Assembly (NCBI RefSeq): GCF_012641405.1
Contig: NZ_JABAII010000030.1
Coordinates: 1 to 42,394 of the forward strand
Direction: 5' to 3'
Length of the DNA stretch: 42,394 bases
DNA from: Rhizobium sp. P40RR-XXII
GTDB lineage: Bacteria; Pseudomonadota; Alphaproteobacteria; Rhizobiales; Rhizobiaceae
Part shown: positions 24,636 to 33,191 of the stretch, piece by piece
How positions within the stretch are numbered: position 1 is the stretch's first letter
How the letters are laid out: every line of letters begins with the position of its first letter
The notes under the pieces: model-generated
Databases searched by the model: none
Told to the model about the DNA's origin: nothing
What the model saw: the letters and a program-made list of their open reading frames with translations, nothing else
Program-made: the position numbers and the translations under genes

Positions 24636-25424
24636 ATGTCCGATTCCGACACCATTCTGTCGGCACTAGCCGATGGCGTTTTGAGCCTCACGCTCAATCG
24701 ACCCGACAAACTCAATTCCTTCAACGAGGAAATGCATCTGGCGCTGCGCGCCGGTTTCGAGCGTGCGCACAAGGATGCGGAGGTGCGTGCGGTGCTCCTG
24801 ACGGGAGCCGGCCGCGGCTTCTCGGCCGGCCAGGATCTCGGCGACCGTGACCCGCGCAAGGGAACGCCGGATCTCGGCCATACGATCGAGACCTTCTACA
24901 ATCCGTTGCTCCGCCTCATCCGCAGCCTGGAAAAGCCCGTTGTCTGCGCGGTCAACGGCGTGGCGGCCGGCGCCGGCGCCAATATCGCTTTTGCCTGCGA
25001 CATCACGCTTGCCGCCCGTTCAGCCCGCTTCATCCAGGCCTTTGCGAAAATCGGCCTGGTGCCGGATTCCGGCGGCACCTGGAACCTGCCGCGGCTCATC
25101 GGCGAAGCTCGCGCCAAAGCGTTAGCGCTAACGGCCGAGCCGCTCGATGCGGAAACGGCGGCTGGCTGGGGCCTGATCTGGCGCGCGGTGGACGACGACA
25201 AGCTGATGGACGAGGCAACGGCCCTTGCCATCAAGCTCGCTGCCGGTCCGACGAAAGGCCTTGGTCTGACGAAGCGCGCCATCCAGGCGGCGGCGACCAA
25301 CTCGCTTGACGAGCAACTCGATCTTGAGCGCGACCTGCAGCGCGAGGCCGGCCGCAGCGCCGATTATGCCGAAGGCGTCACCGCCTTTCTCGAAAAGCGC
25401 AAACCGGAGTTCAAGGGGCGATGA
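24636..25424 (+). CDS. paaG: 1,2-epoxyphenylacetyl-CoA isomerase
   Basis: 262-residue crotonase-fold enzyme that isomerises ring-1,2-epoxyphenylacetyl-CoA to the seven-membered oxepin-CoA, and also shifts a double bond later in the pathway. Visible are LNRPDKLNSFNEEMH, the oxyanion-hole strands GAGRGFSAGQDLGDRD and NGVAAGAGANIAFACD, and the active-site loop KIGLVPDSGGTWNLPR with the catalytic Asp. ATG at 24636 has an AGGA five bases upstream. Its stop overlaps the paaI start (ATGA). Confidence 0.92.
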   Translation: MSDSDTILSALADGVLSLTLNRPDKLNSFNEEMHLALRAGFERAHKDAEVRAVLLTGAGRGFSAGQDLGDRDPRKGTPDLGHTIETFYNPLLRLIRSLEKPVVCAVNGVAAGAGANIAFACDITLAARSARFIQAFAKIGLVPDSGGTWNLPRLIGEARAKALALTAEPLDAETAAGWGLIWRAVDDDKLMDEATALAIKLAAGPTKGLGLTKRAIQAAATNSLDEQLDLERDLQREAGRSADYAEGVTAFLEKRKPEFKGR

Positions 25425-25864
25425 GCACAGTCGAAAACCTTACCACGCAGGCGCTCGCGGAAGCCTGTGCAAGATGCATGTGGGACGAAGACAATGCCAG
25501 CCGCCGCCTCGGCATGGAACTGCTTGCCGTCGTCCCCGGCGAAGCAAGCCTTTCGATGGCGATTACCGAGGCAATGACGAACGGTCATGGCACTTGCCAT
25601 GGCGGCTACATCTTCACTTTAGCCGACTCGGCCTTCGCATTCGCCTGCAATACCTACAATCAGCGCACCGTCGCCCAGCACTGTTCGGTGACCTACATCG
25701 CGCCGGCGTTCAAGGGCGACCGGCTGACGGCGACGGCACGGGAGGTGTCGCGCCGCGGACGAGGCGGTATCTACGACATCGCGGTTACCAATCAGGAGGG
25801 CGAGCAGATCGCGGAATTCCGCGGCCACTCGCGAACGGTCAAGGGCACGCTTCTGCCGGACTAG
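25421..25864 (+). CDS. paaI: Hydroxyphenylacetyl-CoA thioesterase
   Basis: 147-residue hotdog-fold thioesterase. It has the PaaI signature HGTCHGGYIFTLADSAFAFA, where the HGG and Asp carry out hydrolysis, and the following VTYIAPAFKGDRLTATARE. It removes dead-end CoA esters that form when the epoxide or ring-hydroxylated products accumulate, freeing CoA. It is the middle gene of paaGIK and overlaps paaG by four bases; paaK follows after 43 bases. Confidence 0.92.
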   Translation: MSTVENLTTQALAEACARCMWDEDNASRRLGMELLAVVPGEASLSMAITEAMTNGHGTCHGGYIFTLADSAFAFACNTYNQRTVAQHCSVTYIAPAFKGDRLTATAREVSRRGRGGIYDIAVTNQEGEQIAEFRGHSRTVKGTLLPD

Positions 25865-25907
25865 CGGTTCACGCCGGCAACATCTGGCATTTCTGGAGGA
25901 GACATTC

Positions 25908-27218
25908 ATGGAAAACCTTTCCCCGCGCGCCGGCGAGCTCGAGGCGATCGAGATGGCCTCGCGCGACGAGATTTCCGCGTTGCAACTCGAGCGCATGAAG
26001 TGGTCGCTCACACACGCCTATGAGAATTCGCCCTTCTATAGAAAGCGTTTCGATGAAACCGGCGTGCATCCCTTAGACCTGAAGACATTGCCGGACATCG
26101 CCAAATTCCCTTTCACCACGAAGAAGGATCTTCGCGACACCTATCCTTTCGGCATGTTCGCCGTGCCGCGCGAGAAGCTCGTCCGCATCCACGCCTCGTC
26201 CGGAACGACCGGCAAGCCGACCGTCGTCGGCTATACGGCCAGGGACATCGATACCTGGGCGAGCCTCGTTGCCCGCTCGATCCGCGCCTCCGGCGGTCGC
26301 GCCGGCGATATCGTCCATATCGCCTATGGCTACGGCCTCTTCACCGGCGGCCTCGGCGCGCATTATGGCGCGGAGAAACTCGGCTGCACGGTCGTACCGG
26401 TCTCCGGCGGCATGACGGAGCGGCAGGTCGCGCTGATACAGGATCTCAAGCCGCGCATCATCATGGTGACCCCTTCCTACATGCTGTCGATCCTCGACGA
26501 ATTCCGCCGCCAGGGCCTCGACCCGCGCGAAAGCTCGCTCGCCGTCGGTATCTTCGGAGCCGAGCCATGGACCAATGCCATGCGTGCGGAAATCGAGCAC
26601 GCCTTCGACATGCACGCCGTCGATATTTACGGCCTGTCGGAAGTAATGGGGCCGGGTGTCGCCAGCGAATGCGTCGAGAGCAAGGACGGGCTGCACATCT
26701 GGGAAGATCATTTCTATCCGGAGATCATCGATCCGGTCACCGGCGCGGCATTGCCCGATGGCGAGATCGGCGAGCTGGTCTTCACCACGCTCACCAAGGA
26801 AGGCCTGCCGGTCATCCGCTATCGCACGCGCGACCTGACGCGACTGCTGCCCGGCACGGCTCGTTCCATGCGCCGCATGGAGAAGGTGACGGGTCGCTCC
26901 GACGACATGATGATCCTGCGCGGCGTCAACGTCTTTCCGACCCAGATCGAGGAGCAGATCCTGAAATGCCGCGGGCTCGCGCCGCATTTCCAGATCGAAC
27001 TGACGCGCGCCGGCCGCATGGACGACATGACCGTTCATGTGGAGTGCACGCCGGAGGCGTCGGACGAAGCGGCGCGAAACGTTTCGGCAAGGGAACTCAT
27101 CCACCATATCAAGAGCGTGGTCGGCATCACGACCAAGATTACCGTGCATCCGCCGGGCGGCGTGGCACGTTCCGAAGGCAAGGCGAAACGCATTGTCGAC
27201 AACCGCCCGAAAGAATGA
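25908..27218 (+). CDS. paaK: Phenylacetate-CoA ligase
   Basis: 436 residues, the standard PaaK length. It activates phenylacetate with ATP and CoA to phenylacetyl-CoA, the entry step. The AMP-binding loop HASSGTTGKPTVVGYT (about 94-109), YGLSEVMGPGVASEC, and the C-terminal hinge TGRSDDMMILRGVNVFPTQI are diagnostic. The N-terminus (ERMKWSLTHAYENSPFYRKR) is also typical. A hairpin repeat (27239-27283) follows 20 bases after the stop and separates it from the TetR gene. Confidence 0.94.
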   Translation: MENLSPRAGELEAIEMASRDEISALQLERMKWSLTHAYENSPFYRKRFDETGVHPLDLKTLPDIAKFPFTTKKDLRDTYPFGMFAVPREKLVRIHASSGTTGKPTVVGYTARDIDTWASLVARSIRASGGRAGDIVHIAYGYGLFTGGLGAHYGAEKLGCTVVPVSGGMTERQVALIQDLKPRIIMVTPSYMLSILDEFRRQGLDPRESSLAVGIFGAEPWTNAMRAEIEHAFDMHAVDIYGLSEVMGPGVASECVESKDGLHIWEDHFYPEIIDPVTGAALPDGEIGELVFTTLTKEGLPVIRYRTRDLTRLLPGTARSMRRMEKVTGRSDDMMILRGVNVFPTQIEEQILKCRGLAPHFQIELTRAGRMDDMTVHVECTPEASDEAARNVSARELIHHIKSVVGITTKITVHPPGGVARSEGKAKRIVDNRPKE

Positions 27219-27238
27219 TCGGCACCCGGCGGGATAAC

Positions 27239-27283
27239 GCATGTCGCGCAAAAGTGTGCAGCGGTTTTGCGGCAACGACATGC
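27239..27283 (+). repeat. Rhizobial hairpin repeat, copy 2
   Basis: Outer arms GCATGTCG/CGACATGC (27239-27246, 27276-27283), inner arms CGCAAAA/TTTTGCG, loop core AAAAGTGTGCAGCGGTTTT. The downstream tail to about 27343 (GCGAATCTGAAAG..., ending CGCGCTTTA) resembles the tail following copy 1. It lies between paaK and the tetR gene and may end or stabilise the paaGIK mRNA. Confidence 0.75.
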
Positions 27284-27424
27284 GCGACATCAAAGGCCTA
27301 ATGCACGAGAAGCGAATCTGAAAGATCGCGACGCGCTTTAGTCTGGCAAGCATTTGATTGTATATAGGAAGAACGGCCGCCAGGTACGGTTAAGGTCAAT
27401 CGGGAATGAGCAGAGCAGGATCAC

Positions 27425-28021
27425 ATGGCACGCACGCGCGCAGTTGATTTCGAGGAAAAGCAGCGTGGCATCTTGGCAAGCGCAGCGGCAGTCTTCGCCG
27501 ATATGGGCATGGAGAAGGCATCCATGTCGATGATCGCCTCGCATGGCAACATCTCGAAAGCCCTGCTTTATCACTACTATCCCGGCAAGGACGCGCTGAT
27601 CTTCGACATCGTGCAAACACATCTGACGGAGCTGGAAAGCGCGATCGAAACAGCGGATCGCACTGATGTTGCGCCGCAGGAACGCCTGCGCCTGCTCGTG
27701 AAAGCGGTGCTGAAGAACTATGAAGGCGCCGACAACGAACACAAGGTTCAGCTGAACGGCACGCATGCCCTATCGCAGGAGCAGCTAGCGGAATTGCGGA
27801 CGATCGAACGGCGGATCGTCAAACGCTTTTCCAGCGTCATCGAGGATCTCAACCCGGACCTCAACAAGAACAGGCCGTTGCTGATGCCGGTGACCATGTC
27901 GCTCTTCGGCATGATGAACTGGGTCTATATGTGGTTCCGGCCCAATGGACCGATCACCCGTGACGAATATGCTGACATTGCCACCACCCTCATCCTCGAA
28001 GGGGTCAAGGCCGTCCGTTGA
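27425..28021 (+). CDS. paaR: TetR-family regulator of phenylacetate genes
   Basis: 198 residues. N-terminal helix-turn-helix: EEKQRGILASAAAVFADMGM, then MSMIASHGNISKALLYHYYP, GKDALIFDIV. The helical C-terminus (LKNYEGADNEHKVQLNGTHA) matches the PaaR group, which releases DNA on binding phenylacetyl-CoA. The near-identical dyads before paaG (24574) and paaA (35982) are its likely operators. It is convergent with paaY. A paaX-type regulator is also present, so the cluster seems to have two specific repressors. The symbol rests on family and context. Confidence 0.85.
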   Translation: MARTRAVDFEEKQRGILASAAAVFADMGMEKASMSMIASHGNISKALLYHYYPGKDALIFDIVQTHLTELESAIETADRTDVAPQERLRLLVKAVLKNYEGADNEHKVQLNGTHALSQEQLAELRTIERRIVKRFSSVIEDLNPDLNKNRPLLMPVTMSLFGMMNWVYMWFRPNGPITRDEYADIATTLILEGVKAVR

Positions 28022-28041
28022 GGCGGCGTTGACGCCGCCGG

Positions 28042-28656
28042 TCAGTCGCCGAGCTTCATCCTTTCAAGGATAAGCGGATCGTATTCCGGCGCCCGAATGC
28101 GGCGTCGATCCGGCTCGGGCGCGGTCAATGGCTCGACGGCCACCAGCTTCTCCTTCGCCTCCAGCGCCAGGCGCTGATAGATGGCGGTACCCTGGCGCTT
28201 CCAGGCGATCTCCTCCGGCGTCAACTCGCGCACGACACGCGCCGGCGAACCGACGGCGAGGCTGTTTGCCGGGATTTCGGCGCCGGCCTTGACGAAGGCC
28301 ATGGCGGCCACGATGGCGTTCTCGCCGATGACGGCCTCATCCATAATGACAGCATTCATGCCGACCATGGCATTGACGCCGATGCGACAGCCATGCAGCA
28401 CCGCGCCATGGCCGATATGCCCCGCCTCGCCGATCGTCACTTCCAGATTCGGGAAACTATGGACAACGCAGGTCTCCTGTACGTTCGAACCGCGCTCGAG
28501 CACGATGCGCCCGAAATCTCCGCGCAGCACGGCACCCGGCCCGACATAACAGGCGGGACCGACGATGACATCGCCGATGACGGTTGCGGCAGGATGCACG
28601 AAGGCTGCGGCATCGATGACCGGGATCACGCCGTCATAGGAATAGATCTGCGCCAT
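28042..28656 (-). CDS. paaY: Gamma-carbonic-anhydrase-like hexapeptide thioesterase
   Basis: 204 residues of left-handed beta-helix with hexapeptide repeats (VIGDVIVGPACYVGPGAVLR ... IGHGAVLHGCRIGVNAMVGM) followed by a C-terminal helix. PaaY cleaves the 2-hydroxycyclohepta-trienyl-type CoA and other dead-end thioesters, protecting the CoA pool. Zinc-binding His residues occur in VVHSF, GHIGHGAVLHG. It begins directly after the stop of the upstream thioesterase gene (TGAATG) and closes the minus-strand paa operon. Confidence 0.9.
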   Translation of the reverse strand: MAQIYSYDGVIPVIDAAAFVHPAATVIGDVIVGPACYVGPGAVLRGDFGRIVLERGSNVQETCVVHSFPNLEVTIGEAGHIGHGAVLHGCRIGVNAMVGMNAVIMDEAVIGENAIVAAMAFVKAGAEIPANSLAVGSPARVVRELTPEEIAWKRQGTAIYQRLALEAKEKLVAVEPLTAPEPDRRRIRAPEYDPLILERMKLGD

Positions 28657-29175
28657 TCAGTCGCCTCCCAATCCTTCCACGTCGCGTCCGGTCTCGGCCA
28701 CCGCATCAAGCCGCTGCGCGAATTCGCGGCGCAACGTCCGGCGAAGCTGGGCGGCCTTGTGCCGGCGGATATCGGCCGGCGTTACCGGCACCAGCTCGGG
28801 CACGCGAACCGGGCGGCCGGCCTCGTCGACGGCGACCATGGTGAAATAACAGGAATTGGTGTGGCGGCGCTGGCCGGACCGGATGTTTTCCGCCTCGACC
28901 CGGATGCCGACTTCCATGGAGGTACGGCCCGTGTCGTTGATCGAGGCGCGGAAGGTGACCAATTCGCCCACCTGAATCGCCTCCTTGAACAAGACCTGGT
29001 CGACCGACAGCGTCACCGCATATTGTTTGGAATAGCGCGACGCGCAGGAAAAGGCGACGCGATCGAGCAGGTTCAGAAGGGCGCCGCCATGCACCTTGCC
29101 GCTGAAATTCGCCATGTCCGGCGTCATCAGCACGGTCATTTCCAGGCGATGCGGGTCTTGCTCGATTGTCGTCAT
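28657..29175 (-). CDS. Hotdog acyl-CoA thioesterase (YciA/BACH type)
   Basis: 172 residues. The core (MANFSGKVHGGALLNLLDRV, then VTLSVDQVLFKEAIQVGELV) is that of the acyl-CoA thioester hydrolase group with the HGG-LL-D site. A basic C-terminal tail (RRHKAAQLRRTLRREFAQRL) is an addition to the minimal hotdog fold. With paaI and paaY this gives three thioesterases in one cluster, pointing to heavy need for CoA rescue. It lies between paaZ (four bases away) and paaY. Not one of the standard paa genes. Confidence 0.85.
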   Translation of the reverse strand: MTTIEQDPHRLEMTVLMTPDMANFSGKVHGGALLNLLDRVAFSCASRYSKQYAVTLSVDQVLFKEAIQVGELVTFRASINDTGRTSMEVGIRVEAENIRSGQRRHTNSCYFTMVAVDEAGRPVRVPELVPVTPADIRRHKAAQLRRTLRREFAQRLDAVAETGRDVEGLGGD

Positions 29176-29179
29176 GCGC

Positions 29180-31237
29180 TCACTCTCTCGTTTTCGCCAC
29201 CATCGTCAGAACGTCATATTGCGCGACGACGGCATCCAGCTGGTTGGTTACCTTGCAATCCCAACGCACCTCGCCATGCTCGGCATTGATGCGGGGATTG
29301 ATCTCCTTGCAGGTCAACTGCACCTTAAGCGTATCACCCGGATTGACCGGTGTCAGGAAGCGCAGATTATCGACACCGTAATTTGCAAGGACCGGGCCAG
29401 GAGCCGGATCGACGAAAAGGCCGGCCGCGAACGAAACAATGAGATAGCCATGCGCCACGCGGCCGTCGAAGAACGGATTGGCCTTGGCAGCCTCATCGTC
29501 CATATGGGCATAGAAGGTATCGCCGGTAAAACTGGCGAAGTGCTCGATATCGTCGAGCGTGACCGTGCGCTTCGCGGTTATGAGCTGGTCGCCGATCTTG
29601 AGCTCGGCGAGCGACTTGCGGAAAGGATGTTCGCTGCCGGTGCGGGCATCCGCGCCATCCATCCAGCGTCCGGTAACGGCCGAAAGCAGGCGCGGCGTGC
29701 CCTGAACGGCGGTGCGTTGCATATAGTGCTTCACGCCGCGGATGCCGCCGAGCTCTTCGCCGCCGCCGGCGCGGCCGGGACCGCCGTGGACGAGGCCAGG
29801 CAGTGGCGAGCCGTGGCCGGTGGAGCTCCTGGCGCTGGCGCGGTTGCCGATCATCACACGGCCATGGAACGGCGCGAGCCCGAGAACCACGTCCTCGGCG
29901 AAATGCGGATCATTGGTGAAGACCGAGGCAACGAGGCTGCCCTTGCCGCGTCGCGCCAGATCGACCGCCTCTTCCGCCGTGTCATAGGGCATGACGGTGC
30001 TGACCGGACCGAAGGCCTCGACCTCGTGAACGGCACGCGCCGAGCCCGGCTTGTCGCAATAGAGCAAGACGGGATTGAGGAAGGCGCCGACATTCGCATC
30101 GCCAGACACGACACTCGGATTATCGGGATCACCGCCGACGATCTCGGCATCGGCAGCAAGATCCCGGATACGCGCCCGCACCTCCTCGCGCTGGCCGAGG
30201 CTCGCAAGCGGCCCCATGCGAACCGTCTCGTCGGCCGGATTGCCGATCGCCGTCTTGCCGAGGCGATCGTTCAAGGCGGCAATCAGCGCCTCGCTATAGG
30301 CGCGGGGAGCGATGACACGACGGATGGCGGTGCATTTCTGGCCGGCTTTCACGGTCATCTCACGGGCGACTTCCGTGACGAAGAGGTCGAACTCCTCTGT
30401 GCCGGGTGCCGCATCGAGGCCGAAGATAGCCGCGTTTAGGCTGTCGGCCTCCATGGTGAAGCGCACGGAATTTTCGATGAGCGCCTTATGCGTCTTCAGA
30501 CGTTGGCCGGTTGCAGCGGAACCGGTGAAGGTCACCACATCCTGGCCCTCGACGTGATCGAGGAGATCACCAACCGAGCCGCAAACGAGTTGCAGCGCGC
30601 CTTCCGGCAGCAGGCCGGTCTCGATGATGCGGCGAACCATGAGTTCGGTGAGATAGGCCGTCTGGCTCGCCGGCTTGACGATGGCGGGAACGCCTGCAAG
30701 CAAGGTCGGCGCCACCTTTTCCAGCATTCCCCAACAAGGGAAGTTGAAAGCATTGATGTGAACGGCGACGCCCTGGAGCGGGCTCAATATATGCTGCGCG
30801 GAAAAGCTCTGATCCTTGGAGAGTGGCTCCACATCGCCGTCGAGCAGCACGCGTGCATTCGGCAACTCGCGCCGGCCCTTGGAGGCGTAGGAAAGCAGGG
30901 TGCCGATACCGCCTTCGATATCGACCCAACTATCGGCGCGCGTGGCGCCGGTCGCCGTCGAGAGCGCGTAGAATTCTTCCTTCCTGTCGAGCAGCGCCTG
31001 GCCGAGCGCCTTCAGCATGGCGGCGCGCTCATGGAAGGACATGCGCCTGAGCGCTGGGCCACCCTTGTCGCGACCATGCGCCAGGGTCTGCTTGAAATCG
31101 ATGCCCGAGGAATCGATTAAGGCGACGGGCGCACCGGTCGACGCATCGAGCAGCGGCACGCCTTGCTTGGCGCCGGCGACCCAGGCGCCGCCGACATAGC
31201 TTTCAAGCCGCCGCGGCTGGTTTGCCATGATGTTCAT
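29180..31237 (-). CDS. paaZ: Oxepin-CoA hydrolase / 3-oxo-5,6-dehydrosuberyl-CoA semialdehyde dehydrogenase
   Basis: 685-residue fusion. The N-terminal aldehyde dehydrogenase (about 1-525) has Glu263 (TMEADS) and Cys302 (GQKCTAIRRV), each seven residues from the E. coli E256/C295. The C-terminal MaoC-type hydratase (about 540-685) has FYAHMDDEAAKANPFFDGRV followed by AHGY. The hydratase opens the oxepin ring and the dehydrogenase oxidises the semialdehyde formed. Start MNIMAN at 31237 follows an AAGGAAGGA; the upstream frame lacks support. It lies 71 bases after the PaaA/PaaC-like gene, with a hairpin repeat in between. Confidence 0.94.
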   Translation of the reverse strand: MNIMANQPRRLESYVGGAWVAGAKQGVPLLDASTGAPVALIDSSGIDFKQTLAHGRDKGGPALRRMSFHERAAMLKALGQALLDRKEEFYALSTATGATRADSWVDIEGGIGTLLSYASKGRRELPNARVLLDGDVEPLSKDQSFSAQHILSPLQGVAVHINAFNFPCWGMLEKVAPTLLAGVPAIVKPASQTAYLTELMVRRIIETGLLPEGALQLVCGSVGDLLDHVEGQDVVTFTGSAATGQRLKTHKALIENSVRFTMEADSLNAAIFGLDAAPGTEEFDLFVTEVAREMTVKAGQKCTAIRRVIAPRAYSEALIAALNDRLGKTAIGNPADETVRMGPLASLGQREEVRARIRDLAADAEIVGGDPDNPSVVSGDANVGAFLNPVLLYCDKPGSARAVHEVEAFGPVSTVMPYDTAEEAVDLARRGKGSLVASVFTNDPHFAEDVVLGLAPFHGRVMIGNRASARSSTGHGSPLPGLVHGGPGRAGGGEELGGIRGVKHYMQRTAVQGTPRLLSAVTGRWMDGADARTGSEHPFRKSLAELKIGDQLITAKRTVTLDDIEHFASFTGDTFYAHMDDEAAKANPFFDGRVAHGYLIVSFAAGLFVDPAPGPVLANYGVDNLRFLTPVNPGDTLKVQLTCKEINPRINAEHGEVRWDCKVTNQLDAVVAQYDVLTMVAKTRE

Positions 31238-31265
31238 CCGAATTTCCTTCCTTCGTCTTTTCCGG

Positions 31266-31307
31266 CAATCCCGAACGGAAAACCGCTGCACGCTTTTCCT
31301 GGGATTG
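31266..31307 (-). repeat. Rhizobial hairpin repeat, copy 3 (inside the paa operon)
   Basis: Outer arms CAATCCC/GGGATTG (31266-31272, 31301-31307), inner arms GGAAAA/TTTTCC, and on the minus strand the loop core AAAAGCGTGCAGCGGTTTT, one base different from copy 2. It sits just after the stop of the PaaA/PaaC-like gene and upstream of paaZ, so it is transcribed as an intercistronic stem-loop. Confidence 0.75.
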
Positions 31308-31308
31308 C

Positions 31309-32064
31309 TTAGATCAATCCAAGCGCAGACATCTGCGCATCGACCTCGGCCTGCCATTCGGCAAGCAGGGTCTCGTTAGGCGTATGGCGCAAGCCGAAGC
31401 GCGACAGTGTCTCGAAGCGAGCCGAGCCGGCATGGCCGAAACTCGCCGCAACGCGGGGATACCAATAGGCGACCGAAGCGCGCGCCTTCGCCCGCCCCTC
31501 GTCATCGGCGACGATGCGGGCTAGACCGGCAGCGCCGAGCTCCGCATGGCGCTTTTCGCGCGGCAGGATTGCGCGAAAGACTTCGGCGACCGGCTGATAG
31601 GAAACGCGTGCGAGCTCCTTCAGCTGCACAACGCTGGCAGCGCCCATCAACACGTTCATGACAACCGCATCCACCCAGCCTTCCAGCGGATAGTGGAAGA
31701 CGGAAAGCCGCATGTCGCCGCCCTGCCTGACGGCACCGATATCGGCCTCACGAGAAAGCCGCACCGCCCAGGGGTGGTGCACGGCATACCGGCCGCCGTC
31801 GACACCGAAGGTCTCCATGATCTTCAGGACCTGGCCGGCATGATCGGTCTTTTCCAGCACGATGCGCGCTGCGGAAATCCTTTCCTGAATGCCAGGCGCA
31901 TCGTTGATAATATCGGCAAAGCCAGCTGAACCGGCCAGTTCGCTGTCGACGAAGCTCGCCATCAATCGCAGCAATTCGCCGCGATAGCGGGGAGGCGCAT
32001 TGTCGGGAGAGGACAGGATGCCGCCCTCCTCCAGATATTGCTCGATCGGCATCGTCTCGGACAT
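31309..32064 (-). CDS. Extra PaaA/PaaC-like ferritin-fold protein
   Basis: 251 residues of the phenylacetate-catabolic PaaA/PaaC family (ferritin-like four-helix fold). It has regions IVLEKTDHAGQVLKIMETFG, WVDAVVMNVLMGAASVVQL and AILPREKRHAELG. Aligning the first with PaaA (VQDEAGHG...ETLG), the iron-ligand Glu of EAGH is replaced by Lys, while the His stays; the second EKRH motif is intact. It may be a structural partner, as PaaC is to PaaA, or a separate oxygenase subunit. ATG at 32064 has AGGA upstream. It is not in the E. coli cluster. Family call good, role unknown. Confidence 0.82.
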   Translation of the reverse strand: MSETMPIEQYLEEGGILSSPDNAPPRYRGELLRLMASFVDSELAGSAGFADIINDAPGIQERISAARIVLEKTDHAGQVLKIMETFGVDGGRYAVHHPWAVRLSREADIGAVRQGGDMRLSVFHYPLEGWVDAVVMNVLMGAASVVQLKELARVSYQPVAEVFRAILPREKRHAELGAAGLARIVADDEGRAKARASVAYWYPRVAASFGHAGSARFETLSRFGLRHTPNETLLAEWQAEVDAQMSALGLI

Positions 32065-32088
32065 CTTATTCCTCCCTTCGATGCGACC

Positions 32089-33165
32089 CTACTGGTCGTA
32101 GCTGACGACGATGCGGTCAGTGAGCGGATAGCACTGACAGGTCAGCACATAGCCCTGGCGCACCTCATAATCCTCAAGCGCGTGATTGACCTCCATCTCG
32201 ACCTCGCCTTCGAGAAGCTTGGCGCGGCAGGTGGAGCAGACCCCGGCCTTGCAGGCATAGGGCACGTCCATCGCGTTTTCGAGCGCGGCATCGAGCAGGC
32301 ACTGGCCATGCTTGGGAAACTTGAAGACACGCGTTGCCCCGTCGAGCGTAACGGTCGCCTCGCAGCTCGTTCCATGATCCGCGGCGGCTGCGCTCTCCAC
32401 CTTGCGGCGGGCGCGGCCCGGCTGGGAGGAGGCGAAGAGCTCGAACTTGATCTGGTCGTCGCGCATGCCGTGCTCGCGCAGCGCCGAAGCGATCGCCAGC
32501 ATCATGGGCTCGGGGCCGCAGATGAAAGCGGTCGCAACCGACGTCAGATCGATCCAGCTCTTGAAGAGCGCCTTGCATTTTTCCGCGTCGATCCGACCGG
32601 TGAAAAGATCGATCTCCTGCGCTTCGCTTTCGAGAAAATGCAGCACCGACAGGCGGCCGAGATAGAGGTTCTTCAGATCATCGAGCTCTTCGCGGAACAT
32701 GATCGAGCTGATCTGCCTGTTGGCGTAGACCAGGGTGAAGACCGAGCGTGGCTCGCGCGCCAGCACGGTCTTGATGATCGAGAGAAGCGGCGTGACGCCG
32801 CTGCCGCCGGCGAAGCCGATATAGTGCCTTGCGAGATCGGGCTCGATCGCCGTGAAGAAAGCGCCCATCGGCGGCATGGCTTCCAGCGTGTCGCCGGCTT
32901 TGAGGTTTTCATTGATCCAGGTCGAGAAGCAGCCGCCATCCACGCGCTTGATGCCGACCTTCAGCACGCCTTCGTCCTTGCCGGCGCAGATCGAATAGGA
33001 GCGACGCAGTTCCTCGTCGTCGAACTTGCGGCGGAAGGTGAGATATTGCCCTTGCGTGAAATCGAAGACGGCCCGATCCTCCTCGGATGGCGCAAGCGTG
33101 ACGACGACCGCATCGCGCGTCTCGCGACGCACATCGGTGACGGTCAGGGGATGGAAACGTGCCAT
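32089..33165 (-). CDS. paaE: Phenylacetyl-CoA epoxidase reductase subunit
   Basis: 358 residues. Order: FAD domain with RRSYSICAG and a GGCFSTWI flavin contact, NADPH domain with GFAGGSGVTPLLSIIK and AFICGPEPMM, then a C-terminal plant-type 2Fe-2S ferredoxin with CKAGVCSTC and a last Cys in LTCQCYP. It passes electrons from NADPH to the diiron centre of PaaA. Start is MARFHPL at ATG 33165; a longer open frame to 33456 overlaps paaD and is rejected. The gap to paaD is 26 bases. Confidence 0.93.
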   Translation of the reverse strand: MARFHPLTVTDVRRETRDAVVVTLAPSEEDRAVFDFTQGQYLTFRRKFDDEELRRSYSICAGKDEGVLKVGIKRVDGGCFSTWINENLKAGDTLEAMPPMGAFFTAIEPDLARHYIGFAGGSGVTPLLSIIKTVLAREPRSVFTLVYANRQISSIMFREELDDLKNLYLGRLSVLHFLESEAQEIDLFTGRIDAEKCKALFKSWIDLTSVATAFICGPEPMMLAIASALREHGMRDDQIKFELFASSQPGRARRKVESAAAADHGTSCEATVTLDGATRVFKFPKHGQCLLDAALENAMDVPYACKAGVCSTCRAKLLEGEVEMEVNHALEDYEVRQGYVLTCQCYPLTDRIVVSYDQ

Positions 33166-33191
33166 GGATGCGGGGCCTCGTCCTATTGGGG

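Noticed and set aside
29096..30439. 447-codon plus-strand frame opposite paaZ
   Set aside because: Shadow of paaZ; no start signal or domain.
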